From positions 248,001-312,000 of the forward strand of contig JAQMWT010000024.1 in assembly GCA_029834535.1 (NCBI GenBank): 64,000 bases of DNA, written 5' to 3'. The stretch comes from Chrysophaeum taylorii. Lineage: Eukaryota; Sar; Pelagophyceae; Pelagomonadales; Pelagomonadaceae. Below the pieces are notes generated by a model, which was not told where the DNA came from, did not search any database, and was given only the letters and a program-made list of their open reading frames with translations. Positions 49,124-57,281 of this stretch are shown here, piece after piece; position 1 is the first letter of the stretch; each line of letters opens with the position of its first letter. The position numbers and the translations under genes were made by a program.

Positions 49124-50461
49124 GATCGTGATTTTCGTCGGGCGGCTGCTCGCAACGTCACCGATGCATACTCCGCGACCGTGACACGTCTCTTTCGCAC
49201 GCTCAGCATCGCCACCCATCGCAGCCGTGCCCGCGCAGGCCTCGCCGTGCGTCACATCGCCGACCCTCACCAGCGTACCCTCGAGCTGTCCCACAATAGG
49301 TGCTACGTGTTGCGCACCTCGCTTTAGCCCACAATTTTGTGTCTATCTTGCATTCAAGTCTACGTCTTCGCCGTCGTTGACTACGCAGCTGACCACAAAG
49401 GTCCTTCTTTGACCAGCGTAGGTCATCTTCGTCACATTATTCCTAAAAATCTAAGCACGGGATATGGTTGTTTGTTACAAAAAAATTATAAGACTGACAA
49501 ATTACTTTTTAAGTACTGTAGTTAGTTTTTTTTTTTAAGTACTGTAGTTAGTTTTGACTTTAATTATTCGGGACGAATTTCCGAAGCAAAAAGATTGCAC
49601 CCGCAGGCACAAATAAGTCTGGGTCAAGCTCCGGCGCATCTCGCCGAGTCGCCGCCGGACGCCGCCACGACGCCCATCGACGAGGATGCTGGTTCCGACT
49701 GCCACGCCCTCTGAACCGACTGTCAAGCAGCCAAGCACCACGTTTTATGGGCGCTGGCCGTGCTTCTTGGTTCCAGTCGTCGCCGTGCGTTGAGACGCTT
49801 CGGGTGGGGGCGCATTTGGAGGAACCATTTTCTGCTTGGAGGGCGAGAAGCGGACTCTCCTGCGTGTGAAAGGACGCCGACAAGCGGCGGGCGAAGGAAA
49901 GGCACCACATCAAGCTCAGCACATGGCAACGACCCGCCCCCTGTGAAAAAGACTATGTGGGGCGTATGTCCATCCAGGAGTTCTCTTCTCTTCTCTTTCT
50001 CTTTCTCTTTCTCTTTCTCTTCTCTTCTCTTCGGTGGGGAAAAAAGGGCCGATAGGGGGCTTTATAACTCGAAGGTCGAGAAGCACGGCCGGAAGACCGA
50101 CTTTAATTTCCTCCCTCCAAGGGGGATGAGGAAACCAACCCCCCACAGGTCCGGTCCAGCAGCAGGTCGTCGAGGATAATGAAACCACCTTGTCATCTCC
50201 AAAGTTCCACGGTGGCGACGGTGTCTCTCTCTTCGTCGTGTACGGGTGGGGCTGGCCCGACGAGAAGCAGTAGGAGGAGTAGGAGTAATGGCTGCGAAGG
50301 GCCAAGGGAAGGAGTCATCAATGAAATCATTTGGACGAAGTCAATCAATCAATCTTGTCGAAGAAGAAAGAAAAAAGTGAGCCGTTGTGGTCTCCGTTGA
50401 AAAGTGTCCGGCTTGGCGCCGATGAGGAGTTGGTGCTTGAAAACCATCGAGGCGGAGGAGG
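49124..50461. other. Intergenic before the PP2A B56 gene; CTTTCT tract
   Basis: A duplicated 26-27 bp segment (AAGTACTGTAGTTAG at 49512 and 49539) and a CTTTCT polypyrimidine tract at 49980-50030. A plus-strand reading at 49100-49327 is open and protein-like in composition (AADRDF...CYVLRTSL-type residues) but unrecognised. No complete gene supported. Confidence 0.5.
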
Positions 50462-51856
50462 ATGATGTTTAAGAAGTTCGGTGGGAACAAGAAGAAGGAG
50501 GCGATGGAAGATCTGCCGCAGCGAGCCCCCGTGCGTCGGAGCGTGAAGCGAAACCCCGTGCCGACGCCGTCGTTATACGAGACGGAGCTGCCGCAGCTGC
50601 GGGACTGTCCCGCCCCGAAGCGCGAGGCTTTGTTCGAGCAAAAGTTGGAACTGTGCAGCCACGTGTTCGAGTTCGAGAGCGAGTCTTACAAGAAGGAGAA
50701 GGAGATGAAGCGGCAGACGCTCCTAGAGTTGGTAGACTTCGTGAACACGTCGCAAGGTCAAAAGATATTCGCCGAGACGTCGATGCCGGCGATTATGGCG
50801 TGCGTGCGGGCGAACGTGTGCCGGTGCCTGCCTCCCCAGACCGAGGACTACGACCCCGAGGAAGACGAGCCCGTTTTGGAGCCGTCTTGGCCGCATCTCC
50901 AGGTTGTTTACGAGTTTTTGCTCCGGTTCGTCGTGAGCTCGGAGGTGAACGCGAAGGTCGCGAAGAAGTTTGTCGACGCCCCGTTCTGCTATCGCCTCAT
51001 CGAGCTCTTTGATTCGGAAGACCCTCGAGAGCGCGACTACTTGAAGACGATCCTCCATCGCATCTACGGCAAGTTTATGAGTCATCGGTCGTTCATTCGA
51101 AAGACGATATCGAACGTTTTCTATCGATTTGTCTACGAAACCGAGCGACACAACGGCATTGGCGAACTTCTGGAGATTCTGGGGTCGATAATCAACGGAT
51201 TCGCGATTCCCCTGAAACGGGAGCACCTCCAATTCCTCCAGTGTGCTTTGATTCCCCTCCACGTCCCCAAGTGCGTCACGTTGTATCACCAGCAGCTCTC
51301 GTATTGCGTCATTCAATTCGTCGAAAAGGACCCCGACACGGCCGTCCCTATTCTCAAGGGCCTCATTCGCTACTGGCCCTGGAGCTCCTCGGCCAAGCAG
51401 GTCTTGATCATGAACGAGCTCGAGGAGATCTTGGAGTTGCTGGGCCACGAGCCGCTCCTGCTCGTCCGCGATCAGCTCTTCGATCTCGTTCGAAAGTGTC
51501 TCTCGTCGGACCACTTTCAGGTTACCGAGCGGACTCTCTTTCTGTGGAATAACGACCAGCTCATTAACCACGGCTGTCTCAGCAAGGCCCACGCGCCCGT
51601 CCTCCTTCCAGTCATCTATACCGCGCTACTCGAAAAGTCCGAGAAGCACTGGAACGCGACCGTCGAAGCTCTCGCGACCAACGTTCTTAAGACGTATCAA
51701 GATCTCGACATCAAGACCTACAACCAGTGCAAAGACAAGGCCGAGGAACTCGAGGCTGAGAAACGCGCCGTTGAGGCCAAACGGGCGGCCGAGTGGGAGC
51801 AAGTCCACGCCCTCGCCGCCAAAAAACGCGCCCAGCTCGCCGCTTCAACCCCCTAA
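50462..51856 (+). CDS. PPP2R5: PP2A regulatory subunit B56 (B')
   Basis: A 464-aa HEAT-like protein matching the B56 family end to end: KLELCSHVFEFE, KRQTLLELVDFVN, WPHLQVVYEFLLRFV, FVDAPFCYRLIELFDSEDPRERDYLKTILHRIYGKFMSHR (family hallmark), ISNVFYRFVYETERHNGIGELLEILGSIINGFA, PLHVPKCVTLYHQQLSYC, RYWPWSSSAKQVLIMNELEEIL and ERTLFLWNN. B56 recruits substrates with LxxIxE motifs to the PP2A core enzyme and controls kinetochore and signalling dephosphorylation. N-terminal 50 residues are basic and variable. Two ATGs in a row (50462 and 50465) could both serve. The C-terminus ends in a basic helix. Single exon. Confidence 0.95.
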   Translation: MMFKKFGGNKKKEAMEDLPQRAPVRRSVKRNPVPTPSLYETELPQLRDCPAPKREALFEQKLELCSHVFEFESESYKKEKEMKRQTLLELVDFVNTSQGQKIFAETSMPAIMACVRANVCRCLPPQTEDYDPEEDEPVLEPSWPHLQVVYEFLLRFVVSSEVNAKVAKKFVDAPFCYRLIELFDSEDPRERDYLKTILHRIYGKFMSHRSFIRKTISNVFYRFVYETERHNGIGELLEILGSIINGFAIPLKREHLQFLQCALIPLHVPKCVTLYHQQLSYCVIQFVEKDPDTAVPILKGLIRYWPWSSSAKQVLIMNELEEILELLGHEPLLLVRDQLFDLVRKCLSSDHFQVTERTLFLWNNDQLINHGCLSKAHAPVLLPVIYTALLEKSEKHWNATVEALATNVLKTYQDLDIKTYNQCKDKAEELEAEKRAVEAKRAAEWEQVHALAAKKRAQLAASTP

Positions 51857-52097
51857 TTTCTTTTTCCTTCAAGGATGACCTCCTTTTTTATTCTTCTCAC
51901 CCCGCGTCGTGTCGTCTGGTCTCGTCGCCGCACGCTCCTCATTTCGTCCTCTTACGTACGTATGGCACACACCTTTCTTCCTTCCTTATATCATCCACTA
52001 GACGTCCGTCTTCACAATATTTCTTCCTTCCTGCCTCCCTTTCACACAAAAAAAAAAAACAACGCCCTCCCGCGCGTGCGTGTGCGTTTTAAAATCT

Positions 52098-52134
<37 letters not shown>

Positions 52135-52222
52135 TGGCTGTGTTCTACGACGACGATGGCTATGTTCTACGACGACGATGGCTGTTCCTGTGTTCTACGA
52201 CGACGATGGCTGTTCCTGTGTT
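52098..52222 (+). repeat. GAC array and TTCTACGACGACGATGGCT tandem repeat
   Basis: A GAC triplet array (52098-52132) is followed by four imperfect copies of a unit containing TTCTACGACGACGATGGCT (starts near 52143, 52165, 52193, with one partial). It lies at the 3' end of the DNA ligase gene and overlaps its last codons. Confidence 0.85.
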
Positions 52223-54471
52223 CTCCCCCTCCTCCTCCGGAATAGTTCGGCGAGGTGGGCGGGGGTGGTCGCGTCAGCGAGGCTCTTGTCGGGTCGCGGT
52301 CGAATGAATCGAGGGAACCGTAGCGAAAGTCCCCGGTCCGGGTGCACGAGCCCTATGCCGCTCTTGTGCGTGGGAGACGCGGTCACCTCGGCCCCCCGGA
52401 TCTCCCACACCTCCCGCGGATCCTCGAACCAGTAGGTGCACCGCTCCTCCGTCACCACCCGCGGATTCTTCTTATTCTTCTTCTTCGAGGGGGTGCTCGG
52501 CTCGGCGATCTCCGACCCGAGCATCGCCACCGTAAAGTCGCGGTAAAACGCGTCTTTGAACCCAGACATGACCCGACACACCGACCCGAGCTCCCCAGTC
52601 TCTGGGTCGTAGGTCGCTACGAGAATCGGCGATATCCACTTTCTTTTCCGACCCGAACCCCGCCACCCTCCCACCGGCACGAGGTCCAGAGAGTCTCCGA
52701 GCTCTTCGAGGTAATCCTTCTTCAGCTTGAGCCACGTCGTCGACCGCTGGAGCTCGTAGGGCGCCTCGAGATTTTTCACGATCAGGCCCTCGCACCCGGC
52801 ATCCACGGCATCCGCGAGCTCGCTGGCGATGACTTCGTCCGCGGACGCGGTTTCGACCTCTCGACCGACCGCGAAGTCGACGACGCTCGAAGACGCGAAG
52901 CTCTCGCGCAGGAGCCGCCGCCGCTCGCTCAGCGGTTCCCCCCGCAGGTCTCTCTTTTCGAGCCACAGCAGGTCGAACAACACGACCCTCACTCCCGTCG
53001 CGTCAGACCGCGGCCGCGACGCGAGATCCTGGAACGACGACGCGACTATCTCTCCGTCGACGACGAACGCGCCGCTCGACGAGTACGCACTACGCAGCGC
53101 CTCGCACACCTCGCCGTACTTCTGGGTCATGTCGTCGAGCTTTCGCGAAAACAACCGCACCTTTTTTTCCTCGTCGTCCTTCATGTGCGCGCCCACCCTC
53201 TGGCCGTCGTACTTGCGCTCGAGCAGCGCGCGCCGCCCGGCTTTCGACAGCGCCTCGGAATAAGAGGTGCAGGCCGTCGCCAGCATCGGAGACGGCGGCA
53301 CGCCCGGAGAAAACCGCACCTCCTCCACCAAATTCCCCCCCGCGAGGATGGCGCGGCATACCGCGCCGACCGACGGCCGCCGCGCGTACGCCGCTCGAGC
53401 TTCCGCCGAATCGACGCCGTTCGCCTTGGCGAACGCGGGCAGCACCGACGCCTCGAGAGAGATCCCGCACGACATGTGGGCGTGCGCCGTTTTTAGGAGC
53501 CATTTGAGTTCGGTGCCCTTGGCGCGCCGGAACAGCAGCGCGAGCTTCCGCCGCTTAACCTCGTCGGCGCCCGACCCCGCGACTTCGCCCAACGCGAGCA
53601 ACTCGGACCGCACTCCGACGCAGCTCAGCCGCCCGAGCCGACCCAAAGACCGCTGGCTCCCCGCGACGGCGACGGCCGCGTCACCCCACTCCCCGCCGAC
53701 CCGCCGCCGTGCCGCCTCGAGACCCGCGGCCGACGCGCCCGTCGCGTCCAGCAACGCGCGCTCGACGACCCTGCGCGACAGCCCGAGGGCCGCGTGTTCG
53801 TAGTCTTCGCGCAGCCGGTGTCCGCCGGCCTGCGCGTCGCGGACCGGTGCCAGCAAGTAGCACACCGCCTCGGCGTCCGAGGCCGACGACACCCACCGGA
53901 ACGCGTTCGTCAAGATATTTTCTTTCGCCAGTCGCGACCGCGTCTGGCTCGCGGCGTCGAGCGCTCGCGACACGATTTCGTACGCCGCGACGCCATCCAC
54001 CGCCAGAGACGCCGCGCCGCGTGCCGGATCGAACCGCCGCACGTCCAAACAGAGCGAATCAGGCTGCGGCGACGACGCCGTTCCACCACCACCACCAGGG
54101 CTGTCCTCCTTTCGCACGCTCCTACGCTCCTCCTCGTGCCGCTGCTGCTGCTGCTGCTGCGAGGGGCCGGGGGGTGGCGGCGACTCGACGTGCGGCGGCA
54201 CCGCATCTTCTGGCGCCGCCTTGTCCTGCACCGCTGGCGCCTCCTGGTACGTGGGCGCCTCTGGCAGTTGCGAAGCCTTCCCGTGCGGCGGAACGGCCTC
54301 CTTCGAGGGGGGCTGCACCAAAAACGTGCTCATCGAGCGCTGCCTCTTGGCACGAGGCTCGCCGAAGGGTAATCTCCCACCGCATGCTTCGCATATTGTC
54401 CGACTCGACGACGTCGTCGTCAGAGTACACCGCGGACAAGTTCGCGTCTCCGGCATCATCACGACGGGCAT
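52195..54471 (-). CDS. LIG1: ATP-dependent DNA ligase I-like with N-terminal zinc finger
   Basis: A 758-aa single-exon protein. N-terminal CPRC...CEAC (C-x2-C-x11-C-x2-C) resembles a RanBP2-type finger, not usual in LIG1. Next, QRSMSTFL matches the LIG1 PIP box that binds PCNA (QRSIMSFF in human). A disordered linker (poly-Gln, poly-Pro) leads to the DNA-binding domain (from about residue 150), the nucleotidyltransferase core with the adenylated lysine in LERKYDGQRV (about residue 420), FVVDGEIV, LFDLLWLEKRDL, EGLIVKNL, TWLKLKKDYLEELGDSLDLV (motif V), and the OB-fold with GSGRKRKWISPILVATYD. The end, VHPDRGLSLRFPRFIRPRPDK, is the LIG1 hallmark. It joins Okazaki fragments and finishes excision repair. 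The extreme C-terminus is basic and repeat-derived. Confidence 0.93.
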   Translation of the reverse strand: MPVVMMPETRTCPRCTLTTTSSSRTICEACGGRLPFGEPRAKRQRSMSTFLVQPPSKEAVPPHGKASQLPEAPTYQEAPAVQDKAAPEDAVPPHVESPPPPGPSQQQQQQRHEEERRSVRKEDSPGGGGGTASSPQPDSLCLDVRRFDPARGAASLAVDGVAAYEIVSRALDAASQTRSRLAKENILTNAFRWVSSASDAEAVCYLLAPVRDAQAGGHRLREDYEHAALGLSRRVVERALLDATGASAAGLEAARRRVGGEWGDAAVAVAGSQRSLGRLGRLSCVGVRSELLALGEVAGSGADEVKRRKLALLFRRAKGTELKWLLKTAHAHMSCGISLEASVLPAFAKANGVDSAEARAAYARRPSVGAVCRAILAGGNLVEEVRFSPGVPPSPMLATACTSYSEALSKAGRRALLERKYDGQRVGAHMKDDEEKKVRLFSRKLDDMTQKYGEVCEALRSAYSSSGAFVVDGEIVASSFQDLASRPRSDATGVRVVLFDLLWLEKRDLRGEPLSERRRLLRESFASSSVVDFAVGREVETASADEVIASELADAVDAGCEGLIVKNLEAPYELQRSTTWLKLKKDYLEELGDSLDLVPVGGWRGSGRKRKWISPILVATYDPETGELGSVCRVMSGFKDAFYRDFTVAMLGSEIAEPSTPSKKKNKKNPRVVTEERCTYWFEDPREVWEIRGAEVTASPTHKSGIGLVHPDRGLSLRFPRFIRPRPDKSLADATTPAHLAELFRRRRGRTQEQPSSS

Positions 54472-56277
54472 CTTTCTGGGCGGCGGTAACGCTTACCCCT
54501 CCACCCCATTCATAACACTAGACCCTATACATCCACTCAAGGATTGATGTCTGACTCGGTCTACTTACTAGACCTCGGGCGGATGTTTGCAGGCGTGGTG
54601 GTGACCTGTACGACACAACACTTGATGATGCTTGGACACCAGTGGCGCAAAGAAGATAGGCAAAGAAGATAGGGTGCATCTTCTTACCCCCCGAGCTCCG
54701 GCTGTTGTCCAGAACGATCCGAAAGCTCTATGACGTCGTCAGAAGATGAATCATCGCCAGCTTTTTATCGCCAGTACTGCCTCCTCTCGATCGGCTTGGT
54801 TTGTTGCTCGCGTCCACTATCGTTTGCTTTCATTGCTCGGCCGCTAGAAAGTGCGTATGCTTTGGTCTCTCCAGCGGACGTGTCGTCGAATGAAAAGAGT
54901 CCGCGTCGGCTCTCTTTTTTTCCCAGGAATTTATGAGAGTGTCAGAATGATGAGTCTCTGACTACGTACGTGATTCAAGAATGGAGCGAATTTCCGCTCT
55001 CGGCGGTGACGTCTTCTTCTTCTTGCGGACAAGAGAGCAACAGCTCATCCTGATCGACGACGGCGGAAGTACTTACGGTTGGATGACGAGGCAAATAATA
55101 GACTCGAGAAGACGATAGACCCAGTGAGCGTTGTCTGGTCCTGTGTGTCACATGCGGCTGCAAGCATGGCCTGTGACGACGTGGTCACCATCGTGCGCGC
55201 CGTCGAGCGAACTTTCCTTTGGACTCTCTCCCCAATGAGCGGACTAACGCTGCATAGGCCTCGCAATGCGCAGCCCCGGGTGATGAGGCTGTGGGTTCAT
55301 TTGTTGGCGCCGTAGTCATTCGTGCTCCCCAACATTGGGGGCGCCGGCCGGCGCATCGTGTTTATCTTCTGGGCCACTTCAACAAAAGCAAACGATGACA
55401 TCAGCAGGAGGTTTTTCTGTTTGCCCTGCGAGCACTCCAACGCCTTTGAGGAGAGAGAATATCAACAGACGCAGCGAGTGTCCGACGAGTGCGCGTCGAC
55501 CTTCGAGCTGCGACTCGGAATCATGTTGGGTCGGGCGGCCGTCATTGGTGACGTGCGATAGCACGAAGTAGTTGAGATGATGATCGAAGAGCCACCCTCT
55601 TCGTGCGAGTAAATGGGTACTACGCTCACTGCGTCGGCGGGAAGGTCCACATCGGCTTCCATTTTGGAATCGTTGGGTGCCATGAGAGGCTTTTTTTTTT
55701 CTTTCCTTACGGAGTAGAGATGACGTCAGAGACCGAACAATTTTGAGATTGAGAATGGCCGCGGTCATAGAAAAGTCAAGGTACGGCTGCGTAAACCAGC
55801 ACGGGCGCATGGTTCTTCTTCCCGGTTAGTGACGAGGCAGCGAGGGTCCACGATGGTCCCTCCTCTTGAGAGAGAGATATGAGGTCGTCGTGGGCGTGTA
55901 AAAATACAACACTAAGTGGAGCCCTACTCGGGCCACAAAAAAACTCCGAGTCTGTCTGTCTGTCTGTCTGTCCGTCCGGAAGCGCGGCGAGGTCATTCAT
56001 ACACTTATTTATTCAATAATGTACGTACACAGCATTATTTTAGGTCGCCCGGCCCGGCAGCAGCAGCCATACCCCTGGGTGGATAACAAGAAGCGGGGGC
56101 GCGCGCGGGGCAGGGCACCGAAAAAGGGACAGCGCGGTAAAATTGTGTGTATATTCGCCTGTCTTCAGAAAGGCATGCGACCCGGCCCGGCAGCAGCAGC
56201 CATACCCCTAGATCACACTCAGGGGCGCGCGCGCGGCGGGGTCCCGAGAAAGAGGGAAAGTCAGTTGGATTGCTGAT
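54472..56277. other. Intergenic region, no gene seen
   Basis: About 1.8 kb without a supported gene. Contains a TCTG repeat near 55952-55972 and the duplicated block listed separately. Confidence 0.6.
56044..56260 (+). repeat. Direct duplication, about 80 bp, next to the ankyrin gene
   Basis: CCCGGCAGCAGCAGCCATAC followed by CCCT recurs at about 56052 and 56180; in both copies a GGGGCGCGCGCG(G/C)G block and a G(A/C)GAAA(A/G)(A/G)GG block follow at similar distance. The two copies have diverged by small indels. Located 3' of the ankyrin gene. Confidence 0.8.
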
Positions 56278-57174
56278 TCAGAGCTTGGCGCCGTGTTCGA
56301 GCAGGAGGGATTCCAGGAGAAGTCGCCTCAGTTTGGTCGGTTCGGAGTCGTCGTGCCTGGATCGTATGGCGACGTCGAGGCAGGTGAAGCCGTTCTTGGC
56401 TTTGATGTCGACGTCGGCGCCGCGGTCGAGGAGGAGCTTGGCGAGCGTGACGTGGCCGAGGCTGCAGGCCGTGAAGAGGGGCGTGCAACCGGTGCCGGAG
56501 AAGTCGAGGTCTGCCCCGCCGACGTCGACGAGAGTCGCGGCGAGGCCGACGGCGAGATCGCCTTGGACTTGGCAGGCTGCGTCGAGGGGTGCCGCCCCGA
56601 ATTTGGTGCGGAGGTTGGCGTCGGCGCCGCAGGACAGAAGGAGGCAGGCGACGTCGAGGTGTCCGAGTCGGCAGGCTATGAAGAGAGGCGACCTTCCGGA
56701 TTCGCTGACGAGGTCGACGCAGGCGCCGTGGTCGAGGCAGAGTCGCGCGACATCGACGAAACCGTTGCGGGCTGCGATCCAGAGGGCCGACCGGCCGTAG
56801 TAGTCAGTCTGGTCGACGTCGGCGCGCATAGTCTCTTTGAGTTCGGAGGGGTCCACGTAGCCCGACCGTCCAACCACGAAGAACGCCGAGGACTCGTCCG
56901 AGGTGACGCGATCCACGAACCGCAGGATATCTAGGCCGAACTCGAGGAGGAGCCGGGCGAGGTCGGCGTGGTTGTGGGCTGCTGTCTCCATGAGCGGAGT
57001 CTGACCCTCTTCGTCGGACGCGTTGTTCACGTCCACGCCGCAGTTCACGAGGGCGTGGGCGGTTGCGTAGTCCCCGCGGCAGCACGCCACGTGCAGGGCC
57101 TCCTCGGCCTCCTCCTCGGGTCGCCGCCGCCTGCGCGTCGTCGTCGTGGTCGATGGCGCCACGTGGCTTACCAT
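56278..57174 (-). CDS. Ankyrin-repeat protein
   Basis: A 298-aa protein with about seven ankyrin repeats: ALHVACCRGDYATAHALVNCGVDVNNAS, GQTPLMETAAHNHADLARLLLEFG, YYGRSALWIAARNGFVDVARLCLDHGA, GRSPLFIACRLGHLDVACLLLSCGAD, TPLFTACSLGHVTLAKLLLDRGADVD and GFTCLDVAIRSRHDD. Repeats two and three are separated by an insert. No other domain, signal peptide or membrane segment. It probably acts as a protein-binding scaffold; the partner cannot be told. Divergent from PEPC, with start codons 107 bp apart under the PEPC start chosen here. Confidence 0.9.
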   Translation of the reverse strand: MVSHVAPSTTTTTRRRRRPEEEAEEALHVACCRGDYATAHALVNCGVDVNNASDEEGQTPLMETAAHNHADLARLLLEFGLDILRFVDRVTSDESSAFFVVGRSGYVDPSELKETMRADVDQTDYYGRSALWIAARNGFVDVARLCLDHGACVDLVSESGRSPLFIACRLGHLDVACLLLSCGADANLRTKFGAAPLDAACQVQGDLAVGLAATLVDVGGADLDFSGTGCTPLFTACSLGHVTLAKLLLDRGADVDIKAKNGFTCLDVAIRSRHDDSEPTKLRRLLLESLLLEHGAKL

Positions 57175-57244
57175 CGTCGTTCAACGTAACTAGAAGCAAA
57201 TTGGTGGAATTGTTGACGTCATCTGGCACCTTTTCCGAAGAAGC

Positions 57245-57275
<31 letters not shown>

Positions 57276-57281
57276 CGGGTG
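57175..57281. promoter_or_regulatory. Divergent promoter region between ankyrin gene and PEPC, with a CRE site
   Basis: A 107-bp spacer with one TGACGTCA palindrome (57214-57221) and a GAC triplet run (57247-57275). The same palindrome stands before the UBZ4-PAH gene at 17.2 kb. If PEPC started at the upstream in-frame ATG (57153) the two genes would overlap by 22 bp, which favours the shorter PEPC start. Confidence 0.45.

Noticed and set aside
49100-49327. 75-codon plus ORF next to the C/A-rich element
   Set aside because: Its first codons lie inside the element's own 5' end, and no family could be recognised; kept only as a note in the intergenic entry.
57063-57281. Longer PEPC start (57063 or 57153)
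   Set aside because: Would overlap the ankyrin gene's start and add Pro/Arg-rich then poly-Asp sequence that is not part of PEPC; ATG 57282 gives normal length.
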